Numbered from the stretch's first letter, positions 1 to 8,950 are shown. The stretch: 64,000 bases of DNA from Oryzobacter telluris (GCF_043099285.1 NZ_CP170723.1:3844001-3908000); one strand, 5' to 3'. Notes: generated by a model not told the origin, from the letters alone. Numbers and translations are program-made.

Positions 1-1
1 C

Positions 2-535
2 GTGGCTGCACCTGCGGCAGAATCCCCCGGTGTGAGCGCTGACGAGGTCCTGGTCCGTCCGATCGAGGACGCGGACTGGCCCTCGTTCCTCCCGGTGTTC
101 CGCGAGGTCGTGGCGTCCGGGGAGTCGTACGCCTACCCGGCCGACCTGGGCTCGGAGGAGGCCCGGTCGCTGTGGGTCGAGGCCCCACCGGGGCTGACCG
201 TCGTGGCCGTCGACGGCTCCGGGACGGTGCTCGGCTCGGCCAAGACCGGCCCCAACCGGCCCGGCCGCGGGGCGCACGTGGCGACGGCGTCGTTCATGGT
301 GTCGTCGGCCGCGCGAGGTCGCGGGGTCGGGCGGCTGCTGGGTGAGTGGGTGCTCGACTGGGCACGCGAGCAGGGCTATGCCGCAATGCAGTTCAACGCC
401 GTGGTGGAGACGAACACGGCGGCGGTGGCCCTCTGGCGCGAGCTGGGGTTCACCGTCATCGGGACGGTTCCGGAGGCCTTCGAGTCGGCGGCGCACGGTC
501 GGGTGGGCCTGCACGTCATGCACCGGTACCTGTGA
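2..535 (+). CDS. GNAT family N-acetyltransferase (5' end uncertain)
   Basis: Acetyl-CoA-dependent N-acetyltransferase of the GNAT fold; substrate unknown. The acetyl-CoA pyrophosphate loop reads ARGRGVGRLLGEWV (about residues 102-115), followed by the usual C-terminal NTAAVALWRELGF segment (beta6-alpha4). Total length of about 170 aa is normal for a stand-alone GNAT. The frame is open from the window edge; GTG at 2 and GTG at 32 are both possible starts, and the true start could lie outside the window. The stop overlaps the GTG start of glycerate kinase by 4 bases (GTGA), so the two genes are probably translated together. Confidence 0.85.
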   Translation: MAAPAAESPGVSADEVLVRPIEDADWPSFLPVFREVVASGESYAYPADLGSEEARSLWVEAPPGLTVVAVDGSGTVLGSAKTGPNRPGRGAHVATASFMVSSAARGRGVGRLLGEWVLDWAREQGYAAMQFNAVVETNTAAVALWRELGFTVIGTVPEAFESAAHGRVGLHVMHRYL

Positions 536-1692
536 CGTCGAGCCTGGGGCGGCCTCGCGTGCTCGTCGCGAGCGACGCGTTCAAGGGCTCGCTCGGGTCG
601 CTCGCGGTGGGTGAGGCCGTGCGCCTGGGGGTGCTCGACGTCGCGCCGGACGCCGTGGTCGAGGTGGTCGGGGTGGCCGACGGCGGGGAGGGAACGGTGG
701 CGGCGGCGCTGTCGGTGGGCTGGCGGGCCGTGGCGGTGCCGGTCCACGGGCCGACCGGCGAGCGGGTCACGGCGACCCCGGCGGTGCGCGAGGCGGCCGA
801 CGAGACCGCGGGCGGCGGCGGGCCGGTCGTCCTCGTCGAGCTGGCCGACGCCTGTGGGCTGGGGCGGCTGCCGGGCGGGGTCCCCGCCCCCCTGACGGCC
901 TCGAGCCGCGGCCTCGGGGAGGCCATCCGCGCCGCCCTCGACCTCGGCCCGTCGCTGCTCGTCGTCGGCGTGGGCGGGTCGGCGAGCACGGACGGCGGCG
1001 CCGGGATGCTGGCGGCGCTGGGCGCGCGCGTCCTCGATGCGGCCGGGGTCGAGGTGGCCGACGGAGGGGCGGCGCTGACCGCCGTGGCGACCCTCGACCT
1101 CAGCGGCCTCGACCCGCGGGTCGCGACGACGCCGATCGTCCTCGCCGCCGACGTCGACAGCCCGTTGCTCGGGCCGACCGGGGCCGCAACCGTCTTCGGC
1201 CCGCAGAAGGGCGCCACCCCCGACGACGTCACCACCCTCGAGTCCGCCCTCACCCACTGGGCCGACCTCGTGGGTCCCGACGCGGCCGCCCTGCCCGGGG
1301 CCGGGGCGGCGGGCGGGGTGGGGTTCGCGCTGCTGGCCGTGCTCGGGGCGGAGCGGCGCTCGGGCTCCGACACCGTTCTCGACCTCGTCGGACTCGACGA
1401 CCGGCTCGCCGGGGCCGACCTCGTCGTCACCGGCGAGGGCTCCCTCGACGCCCAGACCTTGGCCGGGAAGGCCGTGGCAGGGGTCGCACGCCGGGCCGCG
1501 GGCGCAGGAGTCCCGGTCGTCGCCGTCTGCGGCCGCTGCGCGCTGACTCCTGACGACCTCGCCACCCTCGGCGTCGGTCACGCGTACGCCCTGGCCGACC
1601 TCGAGCCCGACGAGGCCCGCTCGATCGCCGCGGCGGCCGACCTGCTCCGCCGGGTGGGCCGCGACCTCGCCCGGCGGTGGCTCAGCCCCTGA
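532..1692 (+). CDS. Glycerate kinase
   Basis: Phosphorylates D-glycerate with ATP (TIGR00045/GckA-type family), feeding glyoxylate/serine-derived carbon into glycolysis. The N-terminus carries the family signature VLVASDAFKGSLGS and VADGGEGTV; GVGGSASTDGGAGML and VTGEGSLDAQT are the other diagnostic glycine-rich segments. At 386 aa it has the usual length. The GTG start at 532 overlaps the upstream acetyltransferase stop. It ends 11 bases inside the convergent D-2-hydroxyacid dehydrogenase gene, a plausible hydroxypyruvate/glyoxylate reductase that would make glycerate, so the pair may be metabolically linked even though they are transcribed toward each other. Confidence 0.93.
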   Translation: MTSSLGRPRVLVASDAFKGSLGSLAVGEAVRLGVLDVAPDAVVEVVGVADGGEGTVAAALSVGWRAVAVPVHGPTGERVTATPAVREAADETAGGGGPVVLVELADACGLGRLPGGVPAPLTASSRGLGEAIRAALDLGPSLLVVGVGGSASTDGGAGMLAALGARVLDAAGVEVADGGAALTAVATLDLSGLDPRVATTPIVLAADVDSPLLGPTGAATVFGPQKGATPDDVTTLESALTHWADLVGPDAAALPGAGAAGGVGFALLAVLGAERRSGSDTVLDLVGLDDRLAGADLVVTGEGSLDAQTLAGKAVAGVARRAAGAGVPVVAVCGRCALTPDDLATLGVGHAYALADLEPDEARSIAAAADLLRRVGRDLARRWLSP

Positions 1693-2644
1693 CCGGGGTG
1701 ACCGGCTCCCCACCCGCGAGGACCGCGAGGACGTTGTCGGCGGCGAGGTCGGCCATGGCCGCTCGCGTCTCGACCGTGGCGGACCCGACGTGCGGCAGGA
1801 GGACGACGTCCTCACGCCCGAGCAGCCCGGGGTGAACGCGCGGCTCGTCCTCGAAGACGTCGAGGCCCGCGCCGGCGATCTCCCCCGCCTCCAGTGCCGC
1901 CACGAGCGCCGGCTCGTCGACCACCGCACCTCGCGCGGTGTTGACCAGGTGCGCGGTCGGCTTCATCGCGCGCAGCTGCGCGGCGCCGATGAGGTGGTGG
2001 GTCGCCGGCGTGAGGGGGCAGTGCAGCGAGACGACGTCGGCCGTGGCGAGCAGCTCGTCGAGGTCGACGACCCGGGCACCGAGGGCGTCGACGGCGCCGG
2101 GGTCGGGGGTCGAGCGCCCGGCGAGGACCACGTCCATCCCGAAGGCGCGGGCGCGCTGGGCCGCGGCCAGCCCGATCGCCCCCGGGCCGACCACCCCGAA
2201 CACCTTGCCGCGCAGCCCGGTCCCCAGGTTGCCGGTCATGCTCCAGCGCCACGGCTCACCGGTGCGGACGCGGCGCTCCGCCGCCCCGAGGGCGCGCGTC
2301 GTCATCAGGGTGAGGGCGATGGCGAGGTCGGCGGTGGCGTCGGTGAGGACACCGGGGGTGTTGGTCACGACCACCCCGCGGGCGTGGCAGGCCGCGACGT
2401 CGACGTTGTCGTACCCCACGGCGACGTTGGCGACCACGCGCAGCGACGGCCCGGCGGCGTCGAGGAGCTCGTCGTCGACCCGGTCGACGAGCATCGCCAT
2501 CAGGCCGTCCACCCCTGCCACCGCCTCGAGCAGGTCGGCGCGCGGCATCGGCGAGTCCTCGTCGCGGACGGTGAGGTCGTGGGCCCCGCCGAGGCGGGCC
2601 GCGGCGCCACCCGGGACCCGCGCCGTGAGGAGGACGCGCCCCAT
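1682..2644 (-). CDS. D-2-hydroxyacid dehydrogenase (glyoxylate/hydroxypyruvate reductase-like)
   Basis: NAD(P)H-dependent reduction of a 2-oxo acid such as glyoxylate or hydroxypyruvate; cytoplasmic. At 320 aa it has the family two-domain layout: a VGYDNVDVAACHARGVVVTNTPG segment in the catalytic domain, a nucleotide fold at FGVVGPGAIGLAAA (slightly degenerate GxGxxG: GPGAIG), the catalytic Arg in NTARGAVVDE, the Glu in DVFEDEP and the His in LLPHVGSAT. It is the last gene of a minus-strand run, 2 bases after the SDR gene. Substrate specificity cannot be fixed from sequence; the convergent glycerate kinase favours hydroxypyruvate/glyoxylate. Confidence 0.9.
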   Translation of the reverse strand: MGRVLLTARVPGGAAARLGGAHDLTVRDEDSPMPRADLLEAVAGVDGLMAMLVDRVDDELLDAAGPSLRVVANVAVGYDNVDVAACHARGVVVTNTPGVLTDATADLAIALTLMTTRALGAAERRVRTGEPWRWSMTGNLGTGLRGKVFGVVGPGAIGLAAAQRARAFGMDVVLAGRSTPDPGAVDALGARVVDLDELLATADVVSLHCPLTPATHHLIGAAQLRAMKPTAHLVNTARGAVVDEPALVAALEAGEIAGAGLDVFEDEPRVHPGLLGREDVVLLPHVGSATVETRAAMADLAADNVLAVLAGGEPVTPVRG

Positions 2645-2646
2645 CC

Positions 2647-3399
2647 TCAGATCAGCTTCCGCACGACCGAGAGGGGCAGGTGGCGGATCGCCCGGCCCAG
2701 CGGCACCCACGGCCACGCCGGGACGAGGGCGTTGGCCCGCTCCTTCTCGATGGCGTCGACCATCGCCTTCACGCCGACCTCGGTGTCGACCATGAACGGG
2801 GTGTGCTTGACGCGCTCGTTCATCTCCGAGCGGATGTACCCGGGGTAGATCGTGCTGACGCGGATGTCGAGGTCGGGCTCGCCGAGCATCTCGTGGCGGA
2901 CGCCCTCGGCCAGGGACGCGACCCCGGCCTTGGTGGCGGCGTACGTGGTGATCGTCTTGCGCATGCCCCGCATGGCGGTGACCGACGAGATCATCACGAG
3001 GTGGCCCCGCTTCTGGGCGCGGAAGACCTCCATCGCGGCCTCCGTCTGCGCCAGTGCCGCAACGAAGTTCGTCATGGCCGTCTGGCGGTTGGCGTCGTAC
3101 CGGCCGGTCCCGAGCGGGGCACCCTTGCCGAGCCCGGCGTTGATGATGACGCGGTCGATGGTGCCGAAGTCCTCGCGGAAGGCGTGGAAGACCTCGAAGA
3201 CCGCGGCGTCGTCGAGGACGTCGAGGGCACGCAGCTCGACCCGGCGGCCGGGGTTCGCCGCGAGGATCTCCTCGCGCAGGCCCTCGAGGCGCTCGGTGCG
3301 GCGGGCGCACAGGGCGAGGTCGTTGCCGCGGGCGGCGAGCTGGCGGGCCATCTCGGCACCCAGGCCCGAGCTGGCACCGGTGATGAGCGTGGTGGGCAT
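2647..3399 (-). CDS. Short-chain dehydrogenase/reductase
   Basis: Classical SDR of 250 aa that oxidises or reduces an unknown alcohol/ketone. The cofactor loop is TGASSGLGAEMA near the N-terminus, followed by an R-R pair after beta2 (CARRTERLE), which suggests NADPH. The NNAG position reads INAG, catalytic Ser is in ISSVTAMRG, and the YxxxK motif is YAATK. The C-terminal tail (GRAIRHLPLSVVRKLI) is hydrophobic and basic, as in membrane-associated SDRs of the YqjQ/DltE type. It lies 23 bases downstream of the APH-like kinase and 2 bases upstream of the hydroxyacid dehydrogenase, in the same transcription unit. Confidence 0.9.
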   Translation of the reverse strand: MPTTLITGASSGLGAEMARQLAARGNDLALCARRTERLEGLREEILAANPGRRVELRALDVLDDAAVFEVFHAFREDFGTIDRVIINAGLGKGAPLGTGRYDANRQTAMTNFVAALAQTEAAMEVFRAQKRGHLVMISSVTAMRGMRKTITTYAATKAGVASLAEGVRHEMLGEPDLDIRVSTIYPGYIRSEMNERVKHTPFMVDTEVGVKAMVDAIEKERANALVPAWPWVPLGRAIRHLPLSVVRKLI

Positions 3400-3422
3400 G
3401 GCGGTCCTTGTCGTCGAGGTGG

Positions 3423-4520
3423 TCAGGCGGCGGCGATGAGCTCGGCGCAGCGGCGGTCGAGGAAGCGGACCACCTCGCGGAAGCCGCCGTACGTGGGGTT
3501 GGTGGTCTGGCCCGCGTGGAAGCGGTAGTAGATCTGCTGGGCGATGCCGGCCAGCCGGAAGGCGCCGAACACCTCGTAGAAGCGCCAGCGCTCGGGGGTG
3601 GTGTCGAGGCCGCGGGCCGCGAGGTAGCGCTCGACGACCTCGGCGCGGGTGAGCATGCCCGGGGTGTGCGTGGGCTGGAGCCGGATCGCGAGGAAGGCCG
3701 GGTCGTCGTCGGCCTGCACCCAGTACGCCAGGGCCGAGCCGAGGTCCATCAGCGGGTCGCCGACGGTGGCGAGCTCCCAGTCGAGGACGCCGACGACGCG
3801 GGTGGGGTCGTCGGGGGCGAGCACGAGGTTGTCGAAGCGGAAGTCGTTGTGCACGAGGACGTGAGGGAGGTCCTCGGGCTGGTGCTCGGCCAGCCACGCC
3901 ATCGTCGCCTCGAGGTCGCCGACGTCGTCGGTGCGGGCCCGCCGGTAGCGGGTGGTCCAGCCCTCGACCTGGCGTCGCACGTAGCCGTCGCCGCGGTCGA
4001 GGGAGGCGAGTCCGGCGGCCTCGAGGTCGACGTCGTGGAGGGCGACGAGGGTGTCGACCGCGGTGCGGCACAAGGTGTTCACGCCGGCGGCGTCGAGGCC
4101 GAGGTCGCCCGGGACGTCGCGCCGCAGGATCGTGCCGACGACCCGCTCCATCACGTAGAACTCGGAGCCGAGGACGGCCTCGTCACCGCAGTAGCCGACC
4201 ATCGTCGGGACGAGCGGGAAGCTGGGGGCGAGGGCGGCCTGGAGGTCGTGCTCGCGGCGCATGTCGTGGGCGCCCCTGGCCTTGGTGCCCGAGGGCGGGC
4301 GCCGGAGGACGAGGTCTCGACCACCCTCGTCGGGTCCGCCGCCGTAGCGCAGCAGGTAGGTGAGGTTGGACGCCCCGCCGACGAACTGCCGCACGTCGGG
4401 GGTCGAGTCGAGACCGGCGGTGTCCGTGGCGTTCTCGCGCAGCCAGCCTGCCGCCGCCTCGACGTCGAAGGCGTCCTCGTCGCGGACCGCGGCGGCCCCG
4501 GCGACCGGTGCCTCGGTCAC
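3423..4520 (-). CDS. APH-family phosphotransferase (ACAD10/LvaA-like acyl-CoA hydroxyl kinase)
   Basis: Aminoglycoside-phosphotransferase fold kinase of 365 aa. The catalytic loop HNDFRFDNLVL and the metal-binding VLDWELATVGDPLMDLG are clear; the N-terminal VGGASNLTYLLRY and LVLRRPP (ATP-binding Lys/Arg region) are typical of the ACAD10/ACAD11 N-terminal kinase and of Pseudomonas LvaA rather than of drug-resistance enzymes. In those systems the kinase phosphorylates 4-hydroxyacyl-CoA. The GTG start overlaps the SDR stop by 4 bases (GTGA), and an acyl-CoA dehydrogenase gene is two genes upstream, which supports this role. The exact substrate is inference. Confidence 0.88.
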   Translation of the reverse strand: MTEAPVAGAAAVRDEDAFDVEAAAGWLRENATDTAGLDSTPDVRQFVGGASNLTYLLRYGGGPDEGGRDLVLRRPPSGTKARGAHDMRREHDLQAALAPSFPLVPTMVGYCGDEAVLGSEFYVMERVVGTILRRDVPGDLGLDAAGVNTLCRTAVDTLVALHDVDLEAAGLASLDRGDGYVRRQVEGWTTRYRRARTDDVGDLEATMAWLAEHQPEDLPHVLVHNDFRFDNLVLAPDDPTRVVGVLDWELATVGDPLMDLGSALAYWVQADDDPAFLAIRLQPTHTPGMLTRAEVVERYLAARGLDTTPERWRFYEVFGAFRLAGIAQQIYYRFHAGQTTNPTYGGFREVVRFLDRRCAELIAAA

Positions 4521-5326
4521 GGGAGGAACTCCTCGGGGTCCTGGCCGCCCTTGCGGGCGAGCCGCTTGGCCTGGGCGAGCATCGCCCGCTCGTAGAGGGG
4601 CCGGGCGAAGCGCTTGGTGAGCCACGCCTGGCGCCCGAGCTGCTCGGTGAGGATGACCTTCTTGCGCCGGTCGATGCCCGCGAGCACGATCCGCGCGATC
4701 GCCGCGGCATCCGACTTCGCCTGCGTGATGAGCCGGATCCCGGCCTCCTGCATCGCCGCGTCCTTGCCGGCGAACGACTCGTGCAGGTTGGTGCGGAAGA
4801 ACGCCGGGCACACCACCGACACGTCGATCCCCCACGGGGACAGCTCGAACGAGAGGGTCTCGCTGATGGCGACGACCCCCGCCTTGGTCGCGTTGTAGCT
4901 CGCCATGCCCGGGCCGTGGACCAGCCCGGCGAGCGAGGCGACGTTGACGATGTGGCCGCTGCGCTGCTCCTTGAGGAGCGGGGTGAACGTGTGGCAGCCG
5001 CGGGCGACGCCGAGCAGGTTGATGTCGACGACGCGCTCCCAGTCGGAGATCGCCTCGACGTCGATCCGCCCACCGGTGGCGACACCGGCGTTGTTGACGA
5101 GGAGGTCGAGGCCGCCCCACTCCTCGCGCACCCAGGCGAGCGCGGCGTCCCAGTCGTGCTGCGAGCGGACGTCGAGCCGGCGGTACCCGACCCCGGCCGG
5201 GATGGTGTCCGGGCGCTCGTCGGCCAGGTCGACGGCGAGGACCCGGTCGCCCCGGTCGGCCATCAGCCGCACGAGGGCCAGGCCGAGACCCGAGGCCCCG
5301 CCGGTGAGGAGGACGCGGCGGCTCAT
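4517..5326 (-). CDS. Short-chain dehydrogenase/reductase
   Basis: Classical SDR of 269 aa. Motifs in order: TGGASGLGLALVR (cofactor loop; Asp after beta2 in AVDLADERPD suggests NAD(H)), NNAGVATGG, Ser in NVASLAG, and YNATK active site. The C-terminal part contains a predicted amphipathic stretch rich in Lys/Arg. The start overlaps the acyl-CoA dehydrogenase stop (ATGA) and its own stop overlaps the kinase start (GTGA), so the dehydrogenase, SDR and kinase are translated as a unit. By analogy with LvaD it could act on a 3- or 4-oxoacyl/hydroxyacyl intermediate; this is inferred from context only. Confidence 0.9.
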   Translation of the reverse strand: MSRRVLLTGGASGLGLALVRLMADRGDRVLAVDLADERPDTIPAGVGYRRLDVRSQHDWDAALAWVREEWGGLDLLVNNAGVATGGRIDVEAISDWERVVDINLLGVARGCHTFTPLLKEQRSGHIVNVASLAGLVHGPGMASYNATKAGVVAISETLSFELSPWGIDVSVVCPAFFRTNLHESFAGKDAAMQEAGIRLITQAKSDAAAIARIVLAGIDRRKKVILTEQLGRQAWLTKRFARPLYERAMLAQAKRLARKGGQDPEEFLP

Positions 5327-6615
5327 CGGGCCACCTCCTGGGTGGTCGAACCGGCCTGCGCTGCTCCGGTGTACGGCTTCAGCAGGTGCCGGGCGACGAC
5401 GCCCAGGTGCACCTCGTCGGGCCCGTCGGCGAGCCGGAGGCTGCGCGCCCCGGCGTACGCGGCCGCGAGCGGGAAGTCCTCGCTCATCCCGCCACCGCCG
5501 TGCAGCTGGATGGCGAGGTCGATGACGTCGCACGCCATCTGCGGCACCACGGCCTTGATCTCGGAGACCTCCGACAGCGCCCCGCTGATGCCGACCGTGT
5601 CGAGCTTCCACGCGGCGTGGAGGACGAGGAGCCGGGCCTGGTTGATGGCGATGCGGGCGCGGGCCAGGCGTTCGCGGTTCCCGCCGAGGTCGGCGATGGG
5701 CTTGCCGAACGCCACGCGGGAGGTGGAGCGCTCGCAGGCCAGCTCGAGGGCCTTCTCGGCGAGACCGACGAGGCGCATGCAGTGGTGGACGCGCCCGGGG
5801 CCGAGGCGACCCTGCGCGATCTCGGACGCGCGCCCGGGACCGACGAGGATCGACGACTGCGGCAGGCGGACGTCATCGAGGGTGACCTCGCCGTGGCCCA
5901 GGGGCTCGTCGTGGTGGCCCAGCGCGCTGAGCATCCGCTCGACCGTCACGCCGGGGGCGTCGAGCGGGACGAGGACCATGGAGTGGCGGCGGTGGCGGGG
6001 GGCGTCGGGGTCGGTGAGGCCCATGAAGATGCCGAGGCGGCAGTCGGGGTGCCCGGCGCCGGTGGACCACCACTTGCGGCCGTCGAGGACGACGTCGTCG
6101 CCGTCGAGGGTGGCCGTGGCCTGCATGTTGGTGGCGTCGCTGCTCGCGACACCGGGCTCGGTCATGAGGAAGGCGCTGCGCAGCCGGCCCTCGAGGAGCG
6201 GGACGAGCCACTGGTCCTGCTGTTCGGGGGTGCCGTAGGTGAGCAGCACCTCCATGTTGCCGGTGTCGGGGGCGTTGCAGTTGAGGACGAGGGGGGCCAG
6301 GGTCGATCGGCCGGTCTGCTCGGCGACGGCGGCGTAGTCGGTGTTGGTCAGGCCGGCGCCGCCGTCGGTGCCGAAGCGTCGGGCCCACTCGTCGCCGTGC
6401 CCGGCGGGGAGGAAGAGGTTCCACAGGCCCTGCTCGCGCGCCTTGGCCTTGAGGTCCTCGACGGCGGCGGTGGGCGGCCAGGGGTCCTCGCCGCGGGCCC
6501 GGCGGGCGGCGACGTCCCGCACCAGCTCGGCCTCGACCGGCGCGACCTGCGTGTCGACGAACGTCCGCACCCGTTGCGCGAGGTCGGTGGCCCGGGGCGA
6601 CGGTGCGAAGTCCAT
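5323..6615 (-). CDS. Acyl-CoA dehydrogenase (ACAD10/11-like)
   Basis: FAD-dependent acyl-CoA dehydrogenase of 430 aa. FAD/substrate motifs FLMTEPGVASSDATNM and RKWWSTGAGHPDC are present; the C-terminal IQLHGGGGMSEDFPL and DGPDEVHLGVVARHLL match the ACAD10/ACAD11/LvaC group, with a candidate Glu in DGPDEVH. It is first in a unit with SDR, APH-like kinase, SDR and hydroxyacid dehydrogenase. A TAGGGT -10-like hexamer (complement of 6622-6627) ends 6 bases before the ATG, suggesting leaderless transcription. Co-occurrence with the kinase suggests removal of a 4-phosphate group/isomerisation of 4-hydroxyacyl-CoA, not only simple beta-oxidation. Confidence 0.92.
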   Translation of the reverse strand: MDFAPSPRATDLAQRVRTFVDTQVAPVEAELVRDVAARRARGEDPWPPTAAVEDLKAKAREQGLWNLFLPAGHGDEWARRFGTDGGAGLTNTDYAAVAEQTGRSTLAPLVLNCNAPDTGNMEVLLTYGTPEQQDQWLVPLLEGRLRSAFLMTEPGVASSDATNMQATATLDGDDVVLDGRKWWSTGAGHPDCRLGIFMGLTDPDAPRHRRHSMVLVPLDAPGVTVERMLSALGHHDEPLGHGEVTLDDVRLPQSSILVGPGRASEIAQGRLGPGRVHHCMRLVGLAEKALELACERSTSRVAFGKPIADLGGNRERLARARIAINQARLLVLHAAWKLDTVGISGALSEVSEIKAVVPQMACDVIDLAIQLHGGGGMSEDFPLAAAYAGARSLRLADGPDEVHLGVVARHLLKPYTGAAQAGSTTQEVAR

Positions 6616-6677
6616 GAGCCGACCCTAGACCGGCCACCGGTGGCGCGGCCCGCCCGGTGAGGTGCGTCCCACTCCTG

Positions 6678-6730
6678 CCGCCACGAGTGCGGAAGTGGTC
6701 GCCCCGGCGACCACCTCAGCACTCACGGCG
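6678..6730. repeat. Dispersed palindrome, family 1
   Basis: Intergenic nested hairpin with outer arms GAGTGC/GCACTC and inner arms TGGTCGCC/GGCGACCA separated by 2 bases. The same layout recurs at 34814-34863, 34874-34923 and 39455-39508. It sits between the acyl-CoA dehydrogenase start and the end of the molybdopterin oxidoreductase gene, so it may terminate the latter. There is no T tract. Confidence 0.75.
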
Positions 6731-6736
6731 AGGAGG

Positions 6737-8950
6737 TCACCGGGAGTCCCGCGTGGCGAAGGCCTCGTCGGCTGCGGCGGCGACGGCGAGGGGTTCGACC
6801 GTGACGGGGACGCCGTTGAGGACGGCGTTGCCCGACACCGCTTCGACGACGTCCGGGTCCGTGAGGTCGTTGACCGAGACCCCGGGGAGGCCGACGGCGC
6901 CACGCAGCTGCACCCCGTCCCGGCGGTGGCCGTACCCGTGAGGCAGGGAGACGACGCCGGGCGCGACGTCCTCGGTCGCCTGCACCTCGACCTCCACCTG
7001 ACCGGCGGCCGAGCGCACGCGGACCCGGTCGCCGTCGCGGATCCCGCGGACGGCGAGGTCGTCGGGGTGGACGAGCAGCTGGTGGCGGGCCCGGCCGCGG
7101 GTGAGCCGGGCCTGGTTGTGCAGCCACGAGTTGTTGTCGCGCTGGTGGCGGCGGCCGATGAGGAGGAGCTCGTCGTCGCCGAGGGCAGTGGAGTCGAGCG
7201 CGGCCAGGAGGCGGGGCAGGTCGTCGATGACGACGTCGGCGTCGAGGTGGACGCGCCGGTCGGACGTGTGGAGCCGTTCGGGCAGGCGTGGGCGCAGCGG
7301 GCCGAGGTCGAGACCGCCCGGACCGGCCGCACGCAGCTTGCGCACCGAGAGGCCGGCGCCGCCGGTGCGCAGGAGGACGTCGAGCTGCCGGGTGGGCGAC
7401 GTGCGCAGCCGGGCCTCGACCTCGAGGGCTCGCCGGTCGAGCCGGGCCCGGGCAGCCGCGGCGCGGCCCCCGCCCGCGCGGCGCGCACGCTCCTGCATCA
7501 CGGCCAGGCCGAGGTCGCGGGCGATCTCCCAGTCGTGGCGGCCGCCGGGGTCCTTGGGGAGCAGGGCCGGGCTGAAGCGCGCCGTGTCGCGGACGGCGAG
7601 CAGGTGGAAGACGAGGTCGTAGTGGTCGCGCTCGAGTGGCCCGGTCGGGGGGAGGACGACGTCGGCGTGTCTGGTCGTCTCGTTGAGGTAGAGGTCGACG
7701 GCGACCATGGCCTCGAGGTCGCCCATGGCCGCGTCGAGGCGGTGGCCCCCGGGTGTGGAGGAGACCGGGTTGCCGGCGATGGTGAGGAGGGCGCGGACAC
7801 GGCCGGGACCGGGGGTCGCCAGCTCCTCCGCGAGGGCCGAGACGGGGAGCTCGCCACCGAAGCCCGGCAGGCCACGGACGCGAGTTCGCCTGCGCGAGAA
7901 CCCACCCGGACCGAGGATGCCGCGGCCGACGAGGTCGACGGCCGGGGTGGTGAACATCGTCCCGCCGGGGCGGTCGAGGTTCCCGGTGAGGAGGTTGAGG
8001 GCCTGGACCGCCCACTGGCAGACGACGCCGAACGCCTGGGTGGACACGCCCATCCGGCCGTGGACGGCGGCCGAGGGAGCGGCGGCGAGGTCGCGCGCCA
8101 GGCGGCGGACGTCATCGGCCGGCACCCCGCTGACCCGCTCGGCCAGCTCGGGGGTGAAGGGCTCGACGGCTGCGCGGACGGTGTCGAGCCCGTCGACCCA
8201 CGGCGGCGGAGTGGCGAGGTCGGCGACGAACAGCTCGCGGACCATCGCGAGGAGGACGGCGGCATCCGAGCCGGGACGGACGAAGTGGTGCTCGTCGGCG
8301 ACCCTGGCGGTCTCGGTGCGACGCGGGTCGATGACGACGAGTCGCCCTCCGCGAGAAGCCAGCTCGCGCCGCCGCTGGGGGAAGTCGGGGACGGTCCACA
8401 GCGACCCGTTGCTCGCCATCGGGTTGTGCCCGACGAGGACGAGGAGGTCGGTGCGGTCGATGTCGGGGACCGGCAGGAGGAACTGGTGGCCGTAGAGCGC
8501 CCACGCGACGACGTGGTGCGGCAGCTGGTCGACCGAGGTGGCGGAGTAGCGGTTCTTCGTGCGGAGCAGCCGGACCAGGGTGGGGTGGTGGGTGAGCGCG
8601 CCGAGGCTGTGGACGTTCGGGTTGCCGAGGTAGACCGCGAGGGCGTCGTCGCCGTGGCGCTCCTGCACGCCGACGAGCAGCTCGGCGGCGCGGGCGAAGG
8701 CCACCTCCCAGGTGGTCTCGCGCAGCTCGCCGTCGGCGTCGCGGACGAGGGGGCGGCGCAGGCGGTCGGGGTCGTCCTGGAGGTCGGGCAGGGCCAGCGC
8801 CTTGGGGCAGACGTGGCCGCGCGAGAGCGGGTCGCCCTCGTGGCCACGGATGCCGGCGACGGCGCCGGCGGTCCCGAGGGTGACCTCGAGCCCGCACATC
8901 GCCTCGCACAGGGTGCACGCGACGTGCCGGACCTCCGTGTGGTCGCTCAC
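6737..8950 (-). CDS. Molybdopterin-dependent oxidoreductase (bis-MGD family)
   Basis: Large catalytic subunit of the DMSO reductase/formate dehydrogenase superfamily, 737 aa, no visible Tat signal, so probably cytoplasmic. The N-terminal [4Fe-4S] motif is C12-x2-C15-x3-C19-x28-C48. MGD-binding segments include LVLVGHNPMASNGSLW and VIDPRRTETARVADEHHFVRPGSD; the C-terminal molydop-binding domain (RVRVRSAAGQVEVEVQ, LPHGYGH) is complete. The expected Mo ligand region reads ATSVDQLPHH, with no Cys or SeCys at the usual spot, so Ser or Asp may ligate Mo. The GTG start overlaps the crotonase stop by 4 bases. No partner electron-transfer subunit is nearby; the substrate is unknown. Confidence 0.9.
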   Translation of the reverse strand: MSDHTEVRHVACTLCEAMCGLEVTLGTAGAVAGIRGHEGDPLSRGHVCPKALALPDLQDDPDRLRRPLVRDADGELRETTWEVAFARAAELLVGVQERHGDDALAVYLGNPNVHSLGALTHHPTLVRLLRTKNRYSATSVDQLPHHVVAWALYGHQFLLPVPDIDRTDLLVLVGHNPMASNGSLWTVPDFPQRRRELASRGGRLVVIDPRRTETARVADEHHFVRPGSDAAVLLAMVRELFVADLATPPPWVDGLDTVRAAVEPFTPELAERVSGVPADDVRRLARDLAAAPSAAVHGRMGVSTQAFGVVCQWAVQALNLLTGNLDRPGGTMFTTPAVDLVGRGILGPGGFSRRRTRVRGLPGFGGELPVSALAEELATPGPGRVRALLTIAGNPVSSTPGGHRLDAAMGDLEAMVAVDLYLNETTRHADVVLPPTGPLERDHYDLVFHLLAVRDTARFSPALLPKDPGGRHDWEIARDLGLAVMQERARRAGGGRAAAARARLDRRALEVEARLRTSPTRQLDVLLRTGGAGLSVRKLRAAGPGGLDLGPLRPRLPERLHTSDRRVHLDADVVIDDLPRLLAALDSTALGDDELLLIGRRHQRDNNSWLHNQARLTRGRARHQLLVHPDDLAVRGIRDGDRVRVRSAAGQVEVEVQATEDVAPGVVSLPHGYGHRRDGVQLRGAVGLPGVSVNDLTDPDVVEAVSGNAVLNGVPVTVEPLAVAAAADEAFATRDSR

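Noticed and set aside
3423..4520. Aminoglycoside resistance kinase
   Set aside because: Fold is APH, but neighbours (acyl-CoA dehydrogenase, SDRs) and the VGGASNLTYLL/HNDFRFDNL motifs fit the ACAD10/LvaA group rather than drug resistance.
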